Of a stretch of DNA of 42,350 nt, positions 35,097-42,350 are shown one piece after another (the first letter of the stretch is position 1; the number at the start of each line of letters is the position of its first letter). The translations under genes and the position numbers were made by a program. A model generated the notes under the pieces. It was not told the origin of the DNA. It was given only the letters and a program-made list of their open reading frames with translations, and did not search any database. This DNA comes from Duganella sp. Root1480D1 (GTDB lineage Bacteria; Pseudomonadota; Gammaproteobacteria; Burkholderiales; Burkholderiaceae_D). The stretch lies in contig NZ_LMFZ01000001.1 of NCBI RefSeq assembly GCF_001427305.1, forward strand, positions 645,257 through 687,606, read 5' to 3'.

Positions 35097-36989
35097 TTAC
35101 GCCGCCATCCTTACACTTCCCCTGCAGCCGTCCATCAGGAACGATAGGCCAACTACTAGGACCAGGTCGCCCTCGGCGGAACGTGCGGTGCCGGTAATGC
35201 CGTCCACCGACAGTGCAGTCATAGGTTTGATGACCAGGTCGGCAGTGCCGTCGACCGCCGACACGGCCAGGATGTAAGGTTGCGGCGAGTTCACCACGAT
35301 GCCCACACGTTCCGAGCATGGCTCGTAGCCCAGCGCATCGGCCAGCGAACGTACCGGCAGCGGACGGCCCTGGTCTTTCAGGACCGGTGCGCCGCCCACT
35401 TCCATGAAGGTTTCCGGCAGTTCGACCACGCGCTCGACCACCGCCATCGGCAGCGCCAGCAGCGCGCCGGAGGTGGACACCAGCATGGTCGGCACGATCG
35501 ACAGTTCGATCGGCAGGCGGATGGCGAACTTGGTGCCCTTGCCCAGCGCCGATTCGATGTGGATCGCGCCGCGGTTCTTTTCCACGGCGGTCTTCACCAC
35601 GTCCATGCCGACGCCGCGGCCGGAAACGGAGGAAGCCACTTCCTTGGTCGAGAAGCCCGGCAGGAACACCAGCTGGTAGCACTCGTCGTCGGTCAGGTTG
35701 GCGCTTGGCGAAATCAGGCCTTTCTCGCCGGCCTTGCGCTTCAGCGCTGCCGGGTCCATGCCCTTGCCGTCGTCCTGCAGCACGATCATGACCGAGTTGG
35801 CCTCCTGCCACGCCTTCAGGGAGATGTAGGCTTTAGGCGGCTTGCCGATGGCCATGCGCGCCTCCGGGCCCTCCACGCCGTGGTCCAGCGCATTGCGCAG
35901 CATGTGCACCAGCGGGTCGTACAGGCTGTCCACCACCACGCGGTCGACTTCGGTCTCCGCGCCTTCGATGGTCAGCTCAACTTCCTTGCCCAGGTCTTTC
36001 GCCAGTTCGCGCACCAGGCGCGGGAACTTCTGGAACAGGCGGCCGACCGGCTGCATACGGGTCGCCAGGGTGGCGCGCTGCAGTTCGGTGGAATAACGCG
36101 AGGCGCGCTCCAGGGTTTCGGTCAGGGCCGACATCAGCGTCGCGGCCTGGCCTTCGAATTTGAATTGCTGCAGGCGCTCCAGCAGCACGGCAGCCTGGTT
36201 GGCAGCCTGCACCGATTCGCCGGCCACTTCCAGCAGCGCATCAAGCTTGACGGCGTCGATACGGATCGATTCTTCCTTGGCCGGCGCCGAGGTCGGCTTC
36301 GGTTCGCCGGCCGGGCGCTCCTTCGCTTCCGGGGCCGGCGCAGGCACGGCGGCCTGGGTGCCCTCGGCGGCCGCATGGGCCGCAGCCACGCCTTCGGCGC
36401 GCGCATCGGCAACCGGGCGCACGTAGGTGCCAGGCGGCACCACGGCTTCGTACATGCCTTCCCAATCCAGGCCATCGGCCGACGGCGCGGCGGCTGGGGC
36501 AGCGCTCGCTGCGGCGGCAACCGGGGCGGCAGGGGCAGCGGCAGGGGCAGCAGCAGCGGCAGCCGGCGCGGCGGCCGGCTTGGCCTTGCCCGCTGCGGAG
36601 CTGGCCTTGCCTTCGATCGCCTCCTTCAGGATCGCTTCCAGGTCGGCCGGCATGGGCGCCAACTGGTCCGGCGCGGTGCCGTTATTCAGGTCGGTCAGCT
36701 GGTCGGCCACGAAGCCCGAAGCCTGCAGCGCCGCCTCGATCGACAGCGGCGTCACCGGCGCGGCGCCGGTGCGCAGCGCGTCGAACAGGTTCTCGGTCAG
36801 GTGGCAGGCCGACACCAGCGCGCCCAGGTTCATGAAGCCCGCGCCACCCTTGATGGTGTGGAAGGAACGGAAAACTGCGTTCAGCGTTTCCTTGTTGTCG
36901 GGGTCACGTTCGAGGCGCAGCAAGTGCTCTTCGACGTTGACGGCCAGGTCCATGGCCTCGACAACGAACTCCTTGAGCATATCGTCCAT
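35097..36989 (-). CDS. cheA: Chemotaxis histidine kinase CheA
   Basis: Autophosphorylating kinase of chemotaxis-type signalling, 630 residues. HPt domain with phospho-acceptor His44 in RSFHTIKGGAGF; an Ala/Pro-rich linker (about 135-220); dimerisation helices about 235-290; ATP-binding core with N box HMLRNALDHGVEG, G1 DDGKGMD and G2 GRGVGMDVV; and a C-terminal CheW-like domain. A recognisable P2 CheY-docking domain seems absent, since the linker is low-complexity. It overlaps the cheZ stop by one base (TAATG). No receptor, cheW or cheY is nearby, so the signalling partner genes lie elsewhere. Confidence 0.93.
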   Translation of the reverse strand: MDDMLKEFVVEAMDLAVNVEEHLLRLERDPDNKETLNAVFRSFHTIKGGAGFMNLGALVSACHLTENLFDALRTGAAPVTPLSIEAALQASGFVADQLTDLNNGTAPDQLAPMPADLEAILKEAIEGKASSAAGKAKPAAAPAAAAAAPAAAPAAPVAAAASAAPAAAPSADGLDWEGMYEAVVPPGTYVRPVADARAEGVAAAHAAAEGTQAAVPAPAPEAKERPAGEPKPTSAPAKEESIRIDAVKLDALLEVAGESVQAANQAAVLLERLQQFKFEGQAATLMSALTETLERASRYSTELQRATLATRMQPVGRLFQKFPRLVRELAKDLGKEVELTIEGAETEVDRVVVDSLYDPLVHMLRNALDHGVEGPEARMAIGKPPKAYISLKAWQEANSVMIVLQDDGKGMDPAALKRKAGEKGLISPSANLTDDECYQLVFLPGFSTKEVASSVSGRGVGMDVVKTAVEKNRGAIHIESALGKGTKFAIRLPIELSIVPTMLVSTSGALLALPMAVVERVVELPETFMEVGGAPVLKDQGRPLPVRSLADALGYEPCSERVGIVVNSPQPYILAVSAVDGTADLVIKPMTALSVDGITGTARSAEGDLVLVVGLSFLMDGCRGSVRMAA

Positions 36990-37828
36990 TAGAACCCCAG
37001 GTCGGCAAGCAGGTCATCGACGCTGTCCTGATTCAGGGCTTCCGATGGGACGGATGGACCCGACATCAGCGACACCTCTTTCTGCGCAATCTTCTCGCGC
37101 ACCTCAGCCGGCGCATTGTCTTTCAACAGCTGCGCCAATTCGGTTTCGACCTTCTTGGTGATGGCAACGACCTTCTTGATCAGCTGGCCGGTGATGTCCT
37201 GGAAGTCCTGGGCCATCATGATTTCCAGCAGGCGGGCTTTTTCCGCCTCCGTTGCTTGCGCTACCTTGCTGGCAAAGGCGCGCGAATCGCCAGCCAGGGC
37301 CTTGAAGTCATCAATGCTCAGCTTGCCCGCAAACAGGTCGGCCCAGCGGTCTTCCATTTCCTTGGCTTGCTTGGACAGCACTTCCTGGGCCGGCATGCCG
37401 TCGTCCAGGGTATTCAAGACCTTGTTGGCAGCCTGTTCGGTCAGCGACGCGACATATTCAAGGCGGTCTTGCGCATCCACGATCTGGGTCGACGCTTCGG
37501 TCAGTGCCTTGTCGTAGCCCAGTTCGCGCAGCGAATCGTGCAGCAGGCGCACGATGCCGCCCAGGCGCTCGAACATGCCTTCGGCGTGTTCGCCGCCTTC
37601 AGCCGGCACTTCGCCCACTGCAGCAGGCGCTGGTGCCGGAGCGGCGGCCGGCGCCGGAGCCTTGCTCGACGCGGCGACCGAATCAAACAGGCTTTCCAGG
37701 TCATCCGAATCGCCTGAATCGGCTGTGGCAGCCGCCGGGGCAGCGGCTGGAGCTGGTGCAGGCGCATTCGCCCGTTGCGCAGATACTTCCTCAAATAATG
37801 CATCGAAATCATCAGCGGCGTCGGTCAT
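36989..37828 (-). CDS. cheZ: Protein phosphatase CheZ
   Basis: Dephosphorylates CheY-P. 279 residues. The signature DFQDITGQ carries the active Asp211 and Gln215, in a long helical hairpin; the C-terminal DSVDDLLADLGF is the CheY-binding helix. The N-terminal 80 residues are Ala/Pro-rich. The ATG at 37828 has AGGAA 4-5 bases upstream; an ATG six codons earlier is less likely. Operon with cheA. Confidence 0.93.
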   Translation of the reverse strand: MTDAADDFDALFEEVSAQRANAPAPAPAAAPAAATADSGDSDDLESLFDSVAASSKAPAPAAAPAPAPAAVGEVPAEGGEHAEGMFERLGGIVRLLHDSLRELGYDKALTEASTQIVDAQDRLEYVASLTEQAANKVLNTLDDGMPAQEVLSKQAKEMEDRWADLFAGKLSIDDFKALAGDSRAFASKVAQATEAEKARLLEIMMAQDFQDITGQLIKKVVAITKKVETELAQLLKDNAPAEVREKIAQKEVSLMSGPSVPSEALNQDSVDDLLADLGF

Positions 37829-38171
37829 AATTCCTGCTTCTCCCAATTTTCAAAAGGTCCTGCTGCCGAAAAAAAATTGTCAAATTTGACGCTCGGCAAT
37901 AAATAAGGCACTCACGCGAGTGTAACAGGGGCAGCCCCCACAGTTCAATCTCTTAGGTGAAGCCGAATGGCCCTCCAAGTGTACTGTTGTATTTGCGGAT
38001 CGTGTGAAATTCCCGCTGCAAGCCCCTGAAATCAAGGGAATTTGCGCCTTCTGCGATGCCCTCCTGACAGTTTCTTGATAATTATCAACTCTTTACAGCA
38101 GAACAATACTGATAAAGGGGGCTACAATGAAGGCAGGAGCTGGCTCTTTTGATATTAAAGGAGGCTGAGAT
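37829..38171. other. Divergent intergenic region between cheZ and the stress-protein gene
   Basis: About 340 bases. The right part contains an FNR box (38075-38088) and a -10 (38111-38116) for the universal stress gene. The left part must hold the cheZ promoter, which I could not place with confidence. No RNA gene or frame of note is seen. Confidence 0.6.
38075..38116 (+). promoter_or_regulatory. FNR-type box and class II promoter of the stress-protein gene
   Basis: TTGATAATTATCAA (38075-38088) is a perfect match to the FNR/ANR consensus TTGAT-N4-ATCAA and fully palindromic. A -10-like GATAAA lies at 38111-38116, which predicts a start near 38123 and puts the box centre at -41.5, the class II activator position. 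An alternative -10, TACAAT (38123-38128), would put the box near -53. Confidence 0.75.
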
Positions 38172-38639
38172 ATGTATCGGAAAATCCTGATCACGACGGA
38201 CGGCTCGGCCGTTTCCAGCAAGACCGCCTGTGCCGGGGTCGAATTCGCCCAGCAGCTCGGCGCGGAAGTGCTGGCCTTGTTTGTAGCGCCGGAATACCAA
38301 TACCCGATTTACGTGGAGATCATTCCGCCCAGCTACCCCAGCGAAGAAGAGTACCGGGCGGCAATGCAGCGCGCCGGCAATGAGCATGTTCAGTCTATCC
38401 TTGAGTCCTGCGCCAAAAAAGGTGTCCGGGCGGAAGGCATGACGGCCTTCGCCGAAAGTGCGGCACTGAAGATCGTCGACGTGGCCAGCCAGAGCGGCTG
38501 CGACCTGATCTTCATCGGCTCGCACGGCCGCAGTGGCTGGGGACAGCTGTTGCTGGGCAGCGTGACCAACAAGGTGCTATCGCACGCCAAGATCCCGGTG
38601 CTGGTGCACCGCCTGATCAAAGACCCGCGCCCGGCCTGA
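38172..38639 (+). CDS. Universal stress protein (UspA family)
   Basis: A 155-residue cytoplasmic protein with the Usp fold: opening YRKILITTDGSAVSSKTA, then LIFIGSHGRSGWGQLLLGSV, which carries the ATP-binding G-x2-G-x9-G(S) pattern, and HAKIPVLV at the end. AAAGGAGG gives a perfect Shine-Dalgarno 7 bases before the ATG. The FNR box upstream indicates induction under low oxygen, as for several Usp genes. Confidence 0.93.
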   Translation: MYRKILITTDGSAVSSKTACAGVEFAQQLGAEVLALFVAPEYQYPIYVEIIPPSYPSEEEYRAAMQRAGNEHVQSILESCAKKGVRAEGMTAFAESAALKIVDVASQSGCDLIFIGSHGRSGWGQLLLGSVTNKVLSHAKIPVLVHRLIKDPRPA

Positions 38640-38660
38640 GCGGCCTGGCGTTACGATGCG

Positions 38661-38681
38661 CTCCGGCCTGCCGGGCCGGAG
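38661..38681 (+). other. GC-rich hairpin after the stress-protein gene
   Basis: CTCCGGCC and GGCCGGAG pair over 8 bp around a TGCCG loop, 21 bases after the stop. No T run follows, so termination is uncertain. Confidence 0.4.
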
Positions 38682-38716
38682 TGTGAAGACATGTATTGCT
38701 AACTTTTTGAGGAACT

Positions 38717-39361
38717 ATGATTCGCATTGTCATTGCCGACGACCACACCATCATGCGCGAAGGGCTCAAGCGCATCCTTGACGGGGCTCCCGACATCGAC
38801 ATCGTAGGCGAGGCCATCGACGGCTTCGAGGTCCTCAACCACATCCGCCAGGGCGGCTTCGACCTGCTGCTGCTCGACCTGTCCATGCCAGGGCGCAGCG
38901 GCGTCGACCTGATCCGCCAGATCCGTAGCGAATCCCCCAAGCTCGCCATCCTGATCCTCACCATGCACGAGGAAGAGCAGTACGCGGTGCGCGCCATCCG
39001 CGCCGGCGCCCAGGGCTACCTGACCAAGGAAAGCGCTGGCACCCAGCTGGTGGGCGCGATCCGCAAGGTCGCCTCGGGTCGCCCCTATATTTCCACCGAA
39101 GTGGCCGAGCAACTGGCGCTGAACATCATGCAGCCGGCCGAAACGCTGTTGCACAAACAGCTGTCCGACCGCGAATTCGAAGTGTTTTCGCTGCTGGTGT
39201 CGGGAAAATCCATCACTGAAATCGCCAACGGGCTGCATTTGAGCGTGAAAACCGTCAGCACCCACAAGACCCGCATCATGCAGAAAATGGGCATGGCCTC
39301 GCTCTCCGAAATGGTCCAGTACGCAGTGGCGCACAAGCTGCTGACCCCGTTCAAGGCATGA
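38717..39361 (+). CDS. NarL/FixJ-family response regulator
   Basis: A 214-residue two-component regulator. Receiver domain with acidic pair Asp8-Asp9, phospho-acceptor Asp54 in LLLDLSMPG, Thr82 in LTMHEEE and Lys104 in YLTKES. C-terminal LuxR-type helix-turn-helix LSDREFEVFSLLVSGKSITE, then HLSVKTVSTHKTRIMQKMG. GAGG precedes the ATG. No histidine kinase lies in the window. Between a stress gene and an FNR-like regulator, it probably belongs to an oxygen or stress circuit (inference). Confidence 0.93.
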   Translation: MIRIVIADDHTIMREGLKRILDGAPDIDIVGEAIDGFEVLNHIRQGGFDLLLLDLSMPGRSGVDLIRQIRSESPKLAILILTMHEEEQYAVRAIRAGAQGYLTKESAGTQLVGAIRKVASGRPYISTEVAEQLALNIMQPAETLLHKQLSDREFEVFSLLVSGKSITEIANGLHLSVKTVSTHKTRIMQKMGMASLSEMVQYAVAHKLLTPFKA

Positions 39362-39497
39362 TCGACAAGATTGACTTTAGGATAATTCCTACAGTGGCCC
39401 ACTACCCTCCTACGGCTATATTCAGCAACCACTGATATTTTTCCCACATTCACGTTGGCATACTGAAACCATTCCGTTTGGGAACCAGGAGATCAGC

Positions 39498-40310
39498 ATG
39501 CTCTCAACGCAACCCGTGTCCCATGAGGCCGGCCGCCAGCGGCAAGGCCGTTTGTGGTCCAACCTGAAAGAAGTGTGCGAGCTGCTGCACTTGCCGCCGG
39601 TATCGCTCACTTCTGAAGAGCTGCTGTTCCAGCACGTGCAGTTCAAGACCGGCCAGCGCGTGCATACGATCGGCCAGCCGTTCGACATGCTGTATGTGGT
39701 GAACTCCGGCTTCATGAAAACGGTGCTGATTGACGAATTTGGCAACGAGCAGGTGCTGGCCTTCCCGATGAAGGGCGACCTGATGGGCGTGGACGGCATC
39801 CATAGCAAGACCTACTCCTCGGAGGCGGTGGCGCTGTCGGACTGCGACCTGATCCTGCTGCCGTTCAAAAAGCTGACCACACTGGGCCGCACCCACGTGG
39901 AGCTGGAGAACCTGATGTACGGCGTGATGAGCCGCGAACTGGTGCGCGAGCAAGCCATGATTGGCATGCTGGGCGCCCTGAGCGCGGAAGCGCGGGTGGC
40001 GCGCTTCCTGGTCACGCTATCGGAAAAGTTTTCGCAGATGGGGTATTCGAGCAAGCTGTTCAACCTGCGCATGACGCGCCATGAGATCGGCAGCTACCTC
40101 GGCTTGACGCTGGAGACGGTCAGCCGCACGCTGTCGGCCTTCAATGAGATCGGGCTGATCAGCGTAGACCAGCGCACCATCGGCATCAAGGACGTCGACG
40201 CATTGAAATCGCTGCGTCGCCTGCCGCCATCGCGCACGCGCAGCAAGCTGCCGTCGCGCGCCAAAGCCGCCGCCGGCGAAGCTGCCGTGCCGCTGCTGGC
40301 GACTTTGTAA
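39498..40310 (+). CDS. Crp/Fnr-family transcription regulator lacking the FNR Fe-S cysteines
   Basis: A 270-residue regulator with an N-terminal cyclic-nucleotide-type beta-roll (VHTIGQPFDMLYVVNSGFMK), a long dimer helix, and a C-terminal helix-turn-helix whose recognition helix LGLTLETVSRTLSAF is nearly that of FNR (ETISR): Glu206, Ser209 and Arg210 predict binding to TTGAT half-sites. Only two cysteines exist (27 and 117), so it cannot carry an FNR [4Fe-4S] cluster with four cysteine ligands. The basic tail (SRTRSKLPSRAKAAA) is unusual. AGGAG precedes the ATG. It may control the FNR box at 38075. Confidence 0.9.
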   Translation: MLSTQPVSHEAGRQRQGRLWSNLKEVCELLHLPPVSLTSEELLFQHVQFKTGQRVHTIGQPFDMLYVVNSGFMKTVLIDEFGNEQVLAFPMKGDLMGVDGIHSKTYSSEAVALSDCDLILLPFKKLTTLGRTHVELENLMYGVMSRELVREQAMIGMLGALSAEARVARFLVTLSEKFSQMGYSSKLFNLRMTRHEIGSYLGLTLETVSRTLSAFNEIGLISVDQRTIGIKDVDALKSLRRLPPSRTRSKLPSRAKAAAGEAAVPLLATL

Positions 40311-40332
40311 AGAGTACTACTCACCCAGCTTT

Positions 40333-40361
40333 GGCCCGCTTCGGCGGGCCTCTTTTTTTCT
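40333..40361 (+). terminator. Intrinsic terminator after the Crp/Fnr gene
   Basis: GGCCCGC and GCGGGCC form a perfect 7-bp stem with a TTCG tetraloop, followed by TCTTTTTTTCTT. Lies 22 bases after the stop. Confidence 0.93.
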
Positions 40362-40373
40362 TCAATAATTTAT

Positions 40374-40402
40374 TTGACAAGCATTGCCAATCTGCGCATA
40401 AT
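40374..40402 (+). promoter_or_regulatory. Promoter of the hemP operon
   Basis: -35 TTGACA (40374-40379, perfect), 17-base spacer, -10 CATAAT (40397-40402). Predicted start near 40409, inside the adjacent Fur box. Confidence 0.8.
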
Positions 40403-40421
40403 GCAAATGCGAATCATTCTT
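40403..40421 (+). promoter_or_regulatory. Fur box
   Basis: GCAAATGCGAATCATTCTT agrees with the 19-bp Fur consensus GATAATGATAATCATTATC at 13 positions, including the whole AATCATT block. It directly follows the -10 and covers the start site, so iron-loaded Fur would block transcription. Confidence 0.75.
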
Positions 40422-40439
40422 ATCTGAGGAAAAATAACA

Positions 40440-40643
40440 ATGTCATCTTCCGCCACTATCGACGCCCCCAAACCCAAGGCTGCTGCCGCCCCTGCCGCGC
40501 AGCAGCCTGCCCCGCCCCAAGCGCTGCGCCGCTACACCACCGCCGGCCTGATGGAAGACCAGCGCGAAATCGAAATTGAACATGCCGGCCGCATTTACCG
40601 TCTTCGCATCACGCAGTTGAACAAGCTGATCCTGACTGCCTGA
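40440..40643 (+). CDS. hemP: Hemin uptake protein HemP
   Basis: A 67-residue protein with a low-complexity Ala/Pro N-terminus and the HemP core EIEIEHAGRIYRLRITQLNK then LILTA, which matches the family end (I-x-H-x-G-x-x-Y-x-L-R-x-T-x-x-x-K-L-I-L-T). HemP is an iron-regulated small protein needed for haem uptake gene expression in several betaproteobacteria. Fur box and promoter lie just upstream, and the next two genes follow closely. AGGAAA precedes the ATG. Confidence 0.92.
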   Translation: MSSSATIDAPKPKAAAAPAAQQPAPPQALRRYTTAGLMEDQREIEIEHAGRIYRLRITQLNKLILTA

Positions 40644-40716
40644 GGCTTACCCTCCCCAATCGCCAGCCAGCCGTCACACGCGGCAGCCAGCCACCCCTGA
40701 TTTTCTGGAGTGAATC

Positions 40717-41046
40717 ATGGCTATCGACCGCAACGACCCGATCTTTACGCATAGCGCCGCTGCCCGCCAGCCGGAGCTGATGCTGTCCGCCGTGCTGCAC
40801 CTGATGTCGCATTACACTGCCAATGCCGCCGACAACGGCGGCTGCGTCAAGCTGGCATCGGTCATCGAGCGCCACCTGAAGGCGCTGTCGGCGCTGCCAG
40901 ACCTGTCGCCCGTGCTGCGCGCCACCTGCCAGCAATTGTGCGAACAGTGGGGCGCCGTGGTCGAACAAGCCCGCCCTCCGCAGGAACGCGCCAGTTTCCT
41001 GGCGCGCCTGATCGGCCGTCCCCGGCCTGCCCCGCTGCCCGCCTGA
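40717..41046 (+). CDS. Hypothetical protein in the hemP operon
   Basis: A 109-residue, mostly helical protein that I do not recognise. Helices lie at residues about 18-38 (PELMLSAVLHLMSHYTANAA) and 44-85; a conserved-looking LCEQW segment follows, then a basic Pro-rich tail (LIGRPRPAPLPA). Three cysteines, no signal peptide or membrane segment. GGAG lies 8 bases before the ATG. It sits 73 bases after hemP and 8 bases before the DUF2325 gene, so it is likely iron-regulated with them. Confidence 0.75.
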   Translation: MAIDRNDPIFTHSAAARQPELMLSAVLHLMSHYTANAADNGGCVKLASVIERHLKALSALPDLSPVLRATCQQLCEQWGAVVEQARPPQERASFLARLIGRPRPAPLPA

Positions 41047-41054
41047 GGCCCGCC

Positions 41055-42287
41055 ATGTGCGACAAGCATGACACCGCCGCCGCCAGGGCCGCCGCGGAAC
41101 CGGCACGCCGCCGCCGCATCTGGGACCTGCCCCACACCTGCCACTGCCCGCTGGTCGGAGTCGGCCTGCCGCTGGGCGTGCTGCGCAAGATCGTCACCAA
41201 GGCCGTCGGCGGCAAGGTGCTGGCCGACGATTATGAAGTCCACGTTGGCGCCGTCAGCGAATGCGGCAGCCGCAACCGCCTGTCAGAAGCGGTGCAGAAG
41301 GAACTGGAGCGCCGCTATGCCGTCGTGATCCAGCGCTTCCGCAACGCCCGCGATGCCGCGGCACTGGAAGCGCTATGGCAAGGCGCGGTCGCCAGCGGCG
41401 ACGTGCCGGGCCCGTTCTGGGCCGGCCTCAGCCACCCGCACTGCACGCTCGAACTGCAGGAACGCATGTGCCGCGACCTGCACATGATCCAGCACCAGGC
41501 CGGCGCCGCCACGCGCGCCGACATCAGCCGCCTGCAGGTGCTCGAGCAATCCAACGCGGCCCAGGAACGCGAACTGGCGCGGCTGCAGCAACGCAGCGCC
41601 GCCTGGCAAGCCGAGCGCCACGCCGAGCAGGAAGCTCATGCCGCCGCCCTGATGCAGTTGCGGGCACAACTGGTGGGCCGCGACAGCGTGCTGGCCTCGC
41701 TGCGCCAGCAGCTCGATGAACTGCACGCCACCATCCCCGGCCTTGCCACGCGCGAACGCCTGGCGCGCCAGTTGGCCGCCACCGAACAGCGCGTGCACGA
41801 TCTGCGCAGCGAAGCCGCCGCCGCCCGCGCCGAAGCCAGCGCCCTGGAACGCCAGCTCGGCGAAGCACGCGCCGCCCTGGCCGCCATCACCGCGCAACCC
41901 GCGCCCGCCATGCCGGCAGCCGTCACCGCCGCAACGGGCGGGCCGGCTGCCCGTGCGGGCACCACGGCACAGCGCGTCACGCTGCATGGCCGGCTGGCCG
42001 AACGCGTGCTGTGCGTAGGCGGCCGAGCCGGCAATGTCGCCGGCTACCGCAGCGTGATTGAAGACGCCGGCGCCGAATTCCTGCACCACGACGGCGGGCT
42101 GGAAGACAATGTCGCCCGCCTGGAAAGCAGCATGGCCGCCGCCGACCTGGTGATCTGCCAGACCGCCTGCATCAGCCACAGCGCCTACTGGCGCGTGAAG
42201 GACTTCTGCAAACGCCACCAGAAGCGCTGCATCTTCGTCGACAACCCCAGTGTCACCACCCTCCAGCGCGCGCTGGAACCACAATAA
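41055..42287 (+). CDS. DUF2325 protein with Cys/His-rich head and coiled coil
   Basis: A 410-residue protein in three parts. Residues 1-150 are a head rich in potential metal or haem ligands (His27, Cys29, His30, Cys31, Cys70, His127, His129, Cys130, Cys139, His143, His147). Residues about 155-285 are an Ala/Arg/Glu/Gln-rich coiled coil. Residues about 318-405 are a DUF2325 domain: ERVLCVGGRAGNVAGYRSVI, DGGLEDNVARLESSMAAADL, HSAYWRVKDFCKRHQKRCIF. DUF2325 has no settled function. GAGG precedes the ATG. As third gene of a Fur-controlled hemP operon it may sense or handle iron or haem (inference). Confidence 0.82.
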   Translation: MCDKHDTAAARAAAEPARRRRIWDLPHTCHCPLVGVGLPLGVLRKIVTKAVGGKVLADDYEVHVGAVSECGSRNRLSEAVQKELERRYAVVIQRFRNARDAAALEALWQGAVASGDVPGPFWAGLSHPHCTLELQERMCRDLHMIQHQAGAATRADISRLQVLEQSNAAQERELARLQQRSAAWQAERHAEQEAHAAALMQLRAQLVGRDSVLASLRQQLDELHATIPGLATRERLARQLAATEQRVHDLRSEAAAARAEASALERQLGEARAALAAITAQPAPAMPAAVTAATGGPAARAGTTAQRVTLHGRLAERVLCVGGRAGNVAGYRSVIEDAGAEFLHHDGGLEDNVARLESSMAAADLVICQTACISHSAYWRVKDFCKRHQKRCIFVDNPSVTTLQRALEPQ

Positions 42288-42297
42288 AAGTCGGGGT

Positions 42298-42350
42298 CAG
42301 CTCCGGCAATCGGACATTTTGCTGCGCAAAATGTCCGATTGCCGGAGCTG
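42298..42350. repeat. Perfect 25-bp-arm palindrome at the window end
   Basis: Arms 42298-42322 and 42326-42350 are exact reverse complements around a TGC loop; the left arm continues the motif GGGGTCAG (42293-42300), and the matching right end would lie beyond the window. It begins 11 bases after the DUF2325 stop and could terminate the hemP operon while belonging to the same dispersed GTCAG-type repeat family as 24336-24437. Confidence 0.9.

Noticed and set aside
35280..36992. 570-codon open frame on the plus strand
   Set aside because: Antisense shadow of cheA; composition typical of GC-rich shadows and no domain.
37911..37926. Small inverted repeat CACTC/GAGTG near cheZ
   Set aside because: Too short and without a matching promoter or known consensus to support a site.

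Overview
The window is a chromosomal segment of a high-GC betaproteobacterium, most likely Burkholderiales, family Oxalobacteraceae (Massilia / Janthinobacterium / Duganella group). This is inferred from the gene order fimV-truA-trpF-trpB-trpA-accD-folC-SPOR-cvpA-purF-metZ, the leuC-entericidin-leuD-leuB-asd run, and the proteins themselves; no database search was possible. Most genes lie on the minus strand.

Layout. 1-1301: the end of a GspE/PilB-type ATPase and a small VOC-fold protein. 1298-2808: a cupin-XRE regulator and a tandem GNAT acetyltransferase in one short operon, driven by a promoter that seems to give a leaderless mRNA. 2892-4545: a Pit phosphate transporter and its PhoU-like DUF47 partner. 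4612-7706: dnaB and the rpsF-priB-rpsR-rplI operon, with its promoter and a candidate S6:S18 control hairpin; priB appears to start with CTG. 7760-9244: a DUF4351/Rpn-like protein and a small membrane protein. 9328-10156: lexA behind two SOS boxes, followed by a fossil of a glutathione S-transferase gene. 10256-12853: two exported hydrolases. 12977-19437: metZ, purF, cvpA, a SPOR protein, folC and accD. 19560-23564: an AT-rich island in the opposite orientation. 23520-27169: trpA, trpB, trpF and truA. 27228-30155: fimV. 30406-34913: asd, leuB, leuD, an entericidin and leuC. 35097-37828: cheA and cheZ. 38172-40310: a universal stress protein behind a perfect FNR box, a NarL-type response regulator and a Crp/Fnr regulator. 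40374-42287: a Fur-controlled hemP operon with two poorly known proteins.

The most interesting part is the island between accD and trpA. It holds three tightly coupled genes: an alpha/beta-hydrolase with an extra C-terminal domain, a small winged-helix protein, and a Rad50/SMC-like DUF3732-type ATPase with a CPxC hook. This is the architecture of an ABC-three-component (ABC-3C) conflict/defence system whose effector would be a lipase/esterase-like enzyme. A 13-bp direct repeat, one copy in the 3' end of trpA, brackets the island.

Three sets of long nested palindromes built around GTGTCA(G/C)ACC or GGGGTCAG motifs lie between genes (12852-12964, 24336-24437, 42298-42350) and look like one dispersed repeat family. 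Regulatory sites readable from sequence include paired LexA boxes, a Fur box, an FNR box placed at -41.5, an autoregulatory-looking operator, and several intrinsic terminators.
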